This document shows positions 5,899-10,337 of a stretch of 10,337 bases of DNA, one piece after another. The DNA comes from Methylacidiphilaceae bacterium UBA1321. GTDB lineage: Bacteria; Verrucomicrobiota; Verrucomicrobiia; Methylacidiphilales; UBA1321. The DNA lies in NCBI GenBank assembly GCA_002306945.1, contig DBTH01000335.1, positions 5,717 to 16,053 on the forward strand, written 5' to 3'. The notes beneath the pieces were generated by a model, which was not told the origin of the DNA, ran no database searches, and was given only the letters and a program-made list of their open reading frames with translations. The translations under genes and the position numbers were made by a program. Each line of letters begins with the position of its first letter. The first letter of the stretch is position 1.

Positions 5899-6942
5899 AT
5901 GAAAGTTGTCTTTGCTCCAGATTGGCGCAAGGGAGTGCCTTATCAACGACTCTTGGCCGAGCACTTAACTGCTTACGGCGTTGAAGTCGTCTTCATGCAG
6001 GACTATCGGCGCGCCTTTCCGCTGTACCGCGGCTTGCGCAATTCCGGCACCGACATCGTCCATATCCACTGGCCTGAAGCTTACTGGCCCGTGCGCGGCA
6101 ACCTGATCGATTACTGTCGGCTCTGGCGTTATCCGATCGACCTGCACCTGGCCCATTGTCGACACGCCATCGCTTACACCCTGCACAATCTCTGGCCGCA
6201 TAATTCCTCACCGAACAAGCCCGGCATCAAGACCGCCGTCCGCGCGACACTCAAAACCGCCAACGTCATCTTCGCCCATTCCCAAAGTGCCGCAGACGAA
6301 GCCGTCTCCCTCTTCGACGTCGATCCCGCGAAATTCGTCATCATCCCCCACGGAGATCTCTCCCCCGATTTGGGCCCACCGCAATCCCCCACACAGGCCC
6401 GCGAACAACTTCATCTCGATTCCCGCCCTATCGCCGTTGTCTTCGGACGTATCGAGCCCTACAAGGGCATCGAAAACCTCATCATCTGGTGGAAACAAAA
6501 CAAGCCCCAGGCACGCCTCTTCATACTGGGGGAAGCAACCCCCGAATACGCCCAATCCCTCACCACACTGGCCGATTCCAGTCCGGACATCACCTTCGCC
6601 TTCCGCCGCATCGGAGATGCCGAACTCGGCCTCTGGCTCTCCGCAGCGAATTGCGTCCTGTTCAATTACCTCCGCATTCTGACCTCCGGCGCTGCCTCTC
6701 TGGCCCGTTCCTGGGGCACTCCCATCCTCCTGCCGGAACGGCTCAATACCATCAATCTCGACGAACCCTTCCCGAACGTCTTCCGCTTCCACGATCTCGA
6801 CAACGATTTCCCCTCCAAATTAGAACACGCCCTGACACTTTCGTGCGATTACGCCGCCGCCCAACCCTGGCGGGAAGGCATTTCCTGGAACCGGATCGCC
6901 CGCGATACAGCGGCTGCCTATCACAGAATTTTAGCAAATTAG
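5899..6942 (+). CDS. GT-B fold glycosyltransferase (GT4-like)
   Basis: A 347-residue cytoplasmic, probably membrane-associated glycosyltransferase with two Rossmann-like halves. In the N-half, MKVVFAPDWRKGVPYQRLLA opens the fold, HIHWPEAYW (55-63) and YTLHNLWPH (93-101) line the acceptor cleft, and AHSQSAADEA (126-135) and IPHGDL (149-154) lead to the linker. In the C-half, VFGRIEPYKGIENLI (181-195) and LFILGEA (207-213) form the donor site, and NYLRILTSGAASLARSWGTPIL (256-277) replaces the classical E-x7-E region, with no glutamate at the first position. Sugar donor and acceptor cannot be told. GGAGGG lies only one to two bases before the ATG at 5899, too close for ordinary SD use. Asparagine synthase follows 55 bases later; such pairs are common in surface-glycan loci, where the synthase may amidate a sugar or precursor. 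Confidence 0.85.
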   Translation: MKVVFAPDWRKGVPYQRLLAEHLTAYGVEVVFMQDYRRAFPLYRGLRNSGTDIVHIHWPEAYWPVRGNLIDYCRLWRYPIDLHLAHCRHAIAYTLHNLWPHNSSPNKPGIKTAVRATLKTANVIFAHSQSAADEAVSLFDVDPAKFVIIPHGDLSPDLGPPQSPTQAREQLHLDSRPIAVVFGRIEPYKGIENLIIWWKQNKPQARLFILGEATPEYAQSLTTLADSSPDITFAFRRIGDAELGLWLSAANCVLFNYLRILTSGAASLARSWGTPILLPERLNTINLDEPFPNVFRFHDLDNDFPSKLEHALTLSCDYAAAQPWREGISWNRIARDTAAAYHRILAN

Positions 6943-6947
6943 GTAAA

Positions 6948-6976
6948 TTGCCACGTCCATACACAAACCTTATCTC
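6948..6976 (+). promoter_or_regulatory. Possible promoter before the asparagine synthase gene
   Basis: TTGCCA (6948-6953) stands 17 bases before TATCTC (6971-6976). The -35 hexamer equals that proposed for tRNA-Ala; the -10 is weak (3/6). If real, the synthase could be expressed apart from the glycosyltransferase. Confidence 0.25.
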
Positions 6977-6997
6977 TCTTTTTAATTAACCTGTATT

Positions 6998-8896
6998 ATG
7001 TGTGGAATAGCTGGATTTTTCAGTCCTCAAACGTCTCCCGCTGAAGCCAACCGGCTTCTCAACCGGATGTTGCGCGCCCTTGAACATCGTGGCCCGGACG
7101 GCAGCGGCAGTTGGAGCGAGCCGAAACTGGGTTTTCACTTCGGCATGCGCCGTCTCAGCATCATTGACCTCGAAGGCGGCCAGCAACCGATCTGGAACGA
7201 AGACCGCACCATTGGCATCGTGTTCAACGGAGAAATTTACAATTACATCGAACTCCGCCAGCAACTGGAAACCGCCGGACACCATTTCACCACCCAGAGC
7301 GACACCGAAGTCCTCGTCCACCTCTACGAACGTGACGGCGAAGCGATGTTCTCCTGCCTGCGCGGCATGTTCGGGCTTGCCATCTACGACTCGCGCCAAC
7401 GCCAACTCCTCGTCGCCCGCGATCAGGCCGGACAAAAACCGTTTTTCTACTACCACGACACCAACCGTTTTGCCTTCGCCTCCGAAATCAAGGCCCTGCT
7501 CACACTCCCCTTCGTCCCCGACGAACCCAACCCCGACGCCTTTCTCGATTACCTCGCCTGGTCGTCTCTTCCCGCGCCCCTGACCCATTTCCGCCACATC
7601 TCGAAACTCCCCCCCTCTTCCTACATCAAAATCGCCTTCGACCGCCCCGGCGACTTTGACGTCCGCCCCTACACCTACCAATCCACATCGCCCGATTCCC
7701 CTCTTTCCGATCCCGAAGAAGCCGTCGCACAACTCGACGCCAGGCTCCGCGAATCAGCCATGCTCCACTTGCGGGCCGACGTCCCCATTGGCATCATGCT
7801 CAGTAGCGGCATGGACAGCCAGACCATCGCCTCCTACATGCAGGAAGTCCACCCCCAACAAGTCTGCTCCTTCACCGCCGACTTCCAGGGAGGTGCTTCC
7901 GAAATCAACGGCGCCACCGCCAGCGCCCACCTGATTCACTCCAACCATTTTCCCGTTCCCATTCAACCCGGTGACCTCGCCGACTCGCTGCCGAAAATCG
8001 CCTGGCACCTCGACGAACCGATCAACGACCCGGCAGCTTTTGCCGTACACAAAGTCTGCGAATTCGCCCGCTCCCACGTCAAAGTCCTCCTGGGCGGAGA
8101 AGGCGCCGACGAACTCTTTGCCGGCTACGAAAATCGCTATCAAGGCATTATGGAGACCGTCGAACGCTCCAACCGCATCCGCAAATGGGCCGGCTGGCTT
8201 CCTCACTCCCTTTCCGCTCCAAACTCCACGGCCATCGGACGCTTCCTGCGCCGCAGCCACCTCACCGAAGGCGAGGAAACGGTTGCCCTTCGCATGGAAG
8301 GATTCCCCGGAGATATTCGTAACCCGATCGAATTGATTCCCCAACACTACAATCATTTCGAAAATCGCGCTAGCTACTACTCTCAAATAACTTACGCAAA
8401 AAACAAAAACCCTCTCGAAACCTTGCTCCACCTTGACCGCTGCTGGGAATTGCCTGAAGTTCTCCTGGCCAAAGCCGACAGAATGAGCATGGCAGCATCA
8501 ATCGAACTTCGATCACCATTTCTTGATGCGGAAATCCAAAAATTAGCCGATAGAATGGGCATGGGACTGAAGTTGCCAACCGCAGGGGCGGGCAAATGGA
8601 TATTATTCAAATGCCTGCAGCGCCGTTTCCCCGGCTTCAAACGCCGCGAGAAACAAGGCTTCCCCGTGCCCTTGAGCGCCTGGCTCGCAGGCCCTCTGCG
8701 CCGACAAATCGAAAGCGAACTCTTCGATACCCAATCCGCCCTCTCCAGACTCATCGACCCGGCCCGCCTGCGCGCCGCCTGGGACGCCTTCCACCAGGGA
8801 CGTTGCCCTGCCTATTTCATCTACGGCCTATGGCTCTATAACACCTGGCAGCGTGAATTTTCCAAGCGCATTCACTATTTGAAGACAGGTCCATGA
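6998..8896 (+). CDS. asnB: Asparagine synthase, glutamine-hydrolysing (AsnB type)
   Basis: A 632-residue cytoplasmic enzyme that uses glutamine and ATP to amidate aspartate or, in some paralogues, another carboxylate. The N-terminal class II glutaminase has nucleophile Cys2 (MCGIAGFF, exposed after Met removal), EHRGPDG (29-35), Arg52 in RRLSIID, FNGEIYNY (76-83) and Asp102. The synthetase domain has the PP-loop LSSGMDS (268-274), in which the usual SGGLDS has Ser and Met replacements, then LGGEGADELFAGYENR (365-380) and, near residue 500, the KADRMSMAASIELRSPFLD block. The length fits the roughly 600-650-residue AsnB family often found in glycan or secondary-metabolite loci. No SD before the ATG at 6998. 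It follows the glycosyltransferase by 55 bases and overlaps the next gene by four (ATGA). Bases 8345-8600 are notably less GC-rich than the rest. The true amidation substrate is unknown. Confidence 0.92.
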   Translation: MCGIAGFFSPQTSPAEANRLLNRMLRALEHRGPDGSGSWSEPKLGFHFGMRRLSIIDLEGGQQPIWNEDRTIGIVFNGEIYNYIELRQQLETAGHHFTTQSDTEVLVHLYERDGEAMFSCLRGMFGLAIYDSRQRQLLVARDQAGQKPFFYYHDTNRFAFASEIKALLTLPFVPDEPNPDAFLDYLAWSSLPAPLTHFRHISKLPPSSYIKIAFDRPGDFDVRPYTYQSTSPDSPLSDPEEAVAQLDARLRESAMLHLRADVPIGIMLSSGMDSQTIASYMQEVHPQQVCSFTADFQGGASEINGATASAHLIHSNHFPVPIQPGDLADSLPKIAWHLDEPINDPAAFAVHKVCEFARSHVKVLLGGEGADELFAGYENRYQGIMETVERSNRIRKWAGWLPHSLSAPNSTAIGRFLRRSHLTEGEETVALRMEGFPGDIRNPIELIPQHYNHFENRASYYSQITYAKNKNPLETLLHLDRCWELPEVLLAKADRMSMAASIELRSPFLDAEIQKLADRMGMGLKLPTAGAGKWILFKCLQRRFPGFKRREKQGFPVPLSAWLAGPLRRQIESELFDTQSALSRLIDPARLRAAWDAFHQGRCPAYFIYGLWLYNTWQREFSKRIHYLKTGP

Positions 8897-9315
8897 ACAC
8901 CGTAAACAAGACACCCCAGGAGATCATCGTCGTCGTCACCACGCTGCCGCTGACACTCGATTGGGGTGAAACTCCCGAAAACACCACGGCTACCGTCACC
9001 CTCGGCGTTAAGCTGAGGGAGTACCTCCTGCGCCTCGGCTTTTCCAATTCCCAACTCCTGTCCATCGTCGTCAGCCTCCTGACCCAGGGCAAAATCCGCG
9101 TCGAATTCCGCAACAACGTCGAACGCATCACCCTCAAAAGCATGAACGACCGCATGCTCCGTCCCCAGGCCGTCACCCTCTTCGACAACTTCATCCAATC
9201 CATCTCCAACGGTGACCAGACCCCTTCCCCATCGGCCACCCAACGCATCATCGTCCAACAGCCCAAGCCGCCCCAATACCAAAACCTCCCCACCACACCA
9301 CGGCGACTCTACTAG
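8893..9315 (+). CDS. Unknown 140-residue protein, translationally coupled to asparagine synthase
   Basis: I do not recognise this protein. It starts at an ATG overlapping the synthase stop (ATGA), with a possible AGG a few bases upstream, a layout typical of coupled translation. Residues 10-34 look like beta strands (EIIVVVTTLPLTLDWG). Residues 40-90 look mixed or helical (LREYLLRLGFSNSQLLSIV), and residues 105-140 are a Pro/Gln/Ser/Thr-rich, probably disordered tail ending PTTPRRLY. No signal peptide, transmembrane helix, cysteine or metal motif is visible. Codon use is C-rich at third positions like its neighbours, which supports a real gene. Position suggests it works with the synthase, for example as a small partner or regulator, but this rests on context only. 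The tRNA-Ala gene follows after about 120 bases, with no convincing terminator between. Confidence 0.7.
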   Translation: MNTVNKTPQEIIVVVTTLPLTLDWGETPENTTATVTLGVKLREYLLRLGFSNSQLLSIVVSLLTQGKIRVEFRNNVERITLKSMNDRMLRPQAVTLFDNFIQSISNGDQTPSPSATQRIIVQQPKPPQYQNLPTTPRRLY

Positions 9316-9351
9316 CCGGTTGCCAGACCTAAATTTTTTTGCAACTTCTTA

Positions 9352-9380
9352 TTGCCAGCGGCTCAAAAGCCCATTATTCT
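9352..9380 (+). promoter_or_regulatory. Probable promoter of tRNA-Ala
   Basis: TTGCCA (9352-9357, 5/6 to consensus) is separated by 17 bases from TATTCT (9375-9380, 4/6), with a start expected near 9387, some 45 bases before the mature tRNA. A 6-bp hairpin (GCTGCG, 9409-9428) sits in the 5' leader just before the tRNA and may matter for processing. Confidence 0.45.
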
Positions 9381-9432
9381 CCCACACTCTGATCGAACCA
9401 GCCGTTTCGCTGCGTTCGACTCCGCAGCAAGA

Positions 9433-9508
9433 GGGGTCATAGCTCAGTTGGTAGAGCGCCTCAATGGCATTGAGGAGGTCAGGGGTTCGAATCCCCTAGG
9501 CTCCACCA
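9433..9508 (+). tRNA. tRNA-Ala (anticodon GGC), CCA encoded
   Basis: A complete 76-nt cloverleaf: acceptor GGGGTCA, D arm GCTC/GAGC, anticodon stem CCTCA/TGAGG with loop ATGGCAT (anticodon GGC, reads GCC/GCU), T arm AGGGG-TTCGAAT-CCCCT, 3' acceptor AGGCTCC, discriminator A, encoded CCA. The alanine identity pair G3-U70 is present. The acceptor's last pair is A7 opposite A66, a mismatch. An 8-bp hairpin (CATTTAAC/GTTAAATG, 9507-9526) begins inside the CCA. Confidence 0.97.
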
Positions 9509-9787
9509 TTTAACTCTCGTTAAATGAAGCACTTGAGGAAGGCAAGCCACCCCATCAAAAGTGGCTGTAAACCAAAGACCGTCAAAAAAAAGTCCACGGT
9601 TACATAAAATCCCCTTCCTCCACACTTTCCGACATCGACTGGGGTAAACAGGGGTCTCCACCAAAGAATGGGGCGAAGGTCTATTGGGGATGCTTTTAGG
9701 GCGTTTCCTGTCATTTTTATGCCCTCCCTGTCGTTTCGACAACTTTTTAAAAATCCACGTAACTCACTGTAAATCCTTGAGTTAAAA
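9509..9787. other. 279-base segment between convergent tRNAs, no supported gene
   Basis: The segment is bounded by inverted sequences: TTTAACTC directly after the tRNA-Ala CCA and GAGTTAAAAT before the tRNA-His CCA complement, so both tRNAs are followed by CCATTT(T)AACTC. CTCCACCA, the last eight bases of tRNA-Ala, recurs at 9656-9663. A minus-strand frame of 87 codons (9479-9742) ends in WSLGDSNP, the peptide that arises from reading antisense through a tRNA T arm, so it is an artefact. No integrase or transposase is recognisable. It may be the scar of an old tRNA-targeted insertion. Confidence 0.5.
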
Positions 9788-9863
9788 TGGGGTGGTCGAC
9801 GGGACTCGAACCCGCAACAGCCAGAACCACAATCTGGAGCTCTACCATTGAACTACGACCACC
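9788..9863 (-). tRNA. tRNA-His (anticodon GUG), CCA encoded
   Basis: A complete cloverleaf on the minus strand. The acceptor is eight pairs long, GGTGGTCG with CGACCACC, so the histidine-specific extra G(-1) is encoded and pairs with C73, as is standard for bacterial tRNA-His. The D arm is GTTC/GAGC, the anticodon stem CCAGA/TCTGG with loop TTGTGGT (GUG), the T arm GCGGG-TTCGAGT-CCCGT with one G-U pair. CCA follows at 9790-9788. It faces tRNA-Ala tail to tail. Confidence 0.97.
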
Positions 9864-9907
9864 ATTTTCCGGTTCAACGCCCGCTTGGGCAGTGAAGGGA
9901 TGAGGAC

Positions 9908-9938
9908 TTTATAGCCAATTCTGAAAATCGGAAACCAA
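9908..9938 (-). promoter_or_regulatory. Probable promoter of tRNA-His
   Basis: On the minus strand TATAAA (9913-9908) is 5/6 to the -10 consensus and lies about 45 bases before the mature tRNA. The best -35 is TTGGTT (9938-9933) at the long spacing of 19. Confidence 0.4.
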
Positions 9939-10098
9939 AAAATATAGAAAAATCAAAGGCACTTTTCACTTGCCTCCCCCGCACCCCATGGTGTAACCGT
10001 GAATCCGTGAAACTTTCCTTGCATTGGTGGCATTAGCAGACGGGCTCGCGGCTTCTCGCCGCGGTCGATCGCTTTTCCACCCTTGCGTCGAACTCTTT

Positions 10099-10136
10099 GC
10101 CCGATGATTCCAACCCTGAATCGTCGGGCTTTTTTT
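10099..10136 (+). terminator. Intrinsic terminator or attenuator upstream of hisI
   Basis: A 12-bp stem, GCCCGATGATTC (10099-10110) with GAATCGTCGGGC (10118-10129, one G-U pair), has a 7-nt loop and is followed by seven T. It points along plus and ends 37 bases before the hisI start. No plus-strand gene ends before it, so it terminates either a small RNA or the hisI leader itself. Confidence 0.85.
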
Positions 10137-10173
10137 ATATCCCAGACTGATCCCAAACCAAACCGACCTAAAC

Positions 10174-10337
10174 ATGGACCTTAACTTCAAATTCAACGCC
10201 GACGGGCTCATTCCCGCGATTGTTCAGCAGACCAACAACGAGAAGCCGACCGCTGGCCGCGTTGTGATGATGGCCTGGATGAACAAACTTTCGATTGAAA
10301 AGACGCTCGAAACGGGGTTCATGCACTACTGGAGCCG
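10174..10337 (+). CDS. hisI: Phosphoribosyl-AMP cyclohydrolase HisI, N-terminal part (3' end outside window)
   Basis: The first 54 codons of the enzyme that opens the adenine ring of phosphoribosyl-AMP, third step of histidine synthesis. Visible family blocks: DGLIPAIVQ (10-18), RVVMMAWMN (29-37) and the start of the signature ETGFMHYWSR (45-54), matching the usual ETGxxHxWSR. The metal-binding cysteines lie beyond the window edge. Between the first two blocks the linker is about five residues longer than is usual. It cannot be told whether a HisE domain is fused downstream. The ATG at 10174 has no SD. A terminator hairpin ends 37 bases upstream, so expression may depend on a promoter within that gap or on read-through. 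Confidence 0.9.
   Translation, partial: MDLNFKFNADGLIPAIVQQTNNEKPTAGRVVMMAWMNKLSIEKTLETGFMHYWS

Larger units (their letters stand above)
9864..10173. other. 310-base spacer before hisI: promoter region and structured leader or small RNA
   Basis: No protein gene is supported. On the plus strand, CTGAAA (9921-9926) and TATAGA (9943-9948), 16 bases apart, form a weak promoter candidate. Downstream come a hairpin CGCGGC/GCCGCG (10047-10063, extended by GAC/GTC around a bulge) and then a strong terminator at 10099-10136. A transcript from about 9955 to 10136 would be near 180 nt. It could be a stand-alone small RNA or an attenuated hisI leader. I matched no known riboswitch, T-box (no TGGNACC), 6S or SRP pattern, and no His-rich leader peptide is visible. 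Confidence 0.4.

Noticed and set aside
9317..9345. Terminator after the 140-residue unknown gene
   Set aside because: GTTGC and GCAAC can pair, but the T-run lies in the loop instead of after the stem, so it is not an intrinsic terminator.
9479..9742. Minus-strand 87-codon frame next to tRNA-Ala
   Set aside because: Its C-terminus WSLGDSNP comes from antisense reading of the tRNA T arm, and the rest has no recognisable integrase or other domain.
9953..10211. Minus-strand frames of 67 and 81 codons upstream of hisI
   Set aside because: They run through the terminator and the hisI start in antisense, with basic low-complexity translation and no motif.
2852..10337. A histidine biosynthesis operon
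   Set aside because: The PHP phosphatase and hisI are separated by 6.5 kb of unrelated genes, repeats and a minus-strand tRNA; closeness to tRNA-His looks coincidental.

Overview
The window is about 57-60% GC in genes and more AT-rich between them. It is gene-dense, and all but one of the protein genes lie on the plus strand. Third codon positions are strongly C-rich, both tRNA genes encode their CCA, and most start codons have no clear Shine-Dalgarno (SD) sequence. Protein families, codon style and repeat-filled spacers suggest a Gram-negative bacterium, most likely Verrucomicrobiota or a close PVC relative. That placement is inference, because no rRNA or other phylogenetic marker gene is present.

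Layout: the C-terminal end of a MacB/FtsX-type ABC permease (2-325) faces a DUF423 membrane protein on the minus strand (629-988). A 400-base spacer follows, then a PfkB-family sugar kinase (1391-2503) with a textbook terminator, a PHP-type histidinol-phosphatase-like enzyme (2852-3643), an M42/M28-like zinc aminopeptidase (3764-4870), and a membrane-anchored TPR protein of the YfgM type (5211-5828). Next come a GT-B glycosyltransferase (5899-6942), a class II glutamine-hydrolysing asparagine synthase (6998-8896), and a 140-residue unknown protein whose start overlaps the synthase stop (8893-9315). Two convergent tRNA genes follow, Ala(GGC) on plus and His(GUG) on minus. The window ends in the 5' part of hisI (10174 onward), which is preceded by an intrinsic terminator that closes no visible gene.

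The genes look mostly like housekeeping or general metabolism. The glycosyltransferase, asparagine synthase and unknown protein form the one plausible functional unit, perhaps glycan synthesis or amidation. Two histidine-related enzymes are present but 6.5 kb apart, not in a his operon.

The most unusual content is between genes. Four spacers carry copies, in either orientation, of one composite repeat built from ordered modules A-B-C-D-E. Several modules are degenerate short tandem repeats of 7, 8 or 9 nt. Two small palindromic insertions sit inside this repeat family. One is a 35-nt hairpin with a TA duplication, whose empty site can be read in another copy. The other is a roughly 160-nt inverted-repeat element with a possible TTA duplication, and it supplies the stop codon of the aminopeptidase gene. 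I saw no CRISPR array, toxin-antitoxin pair, phage gene or defence system.
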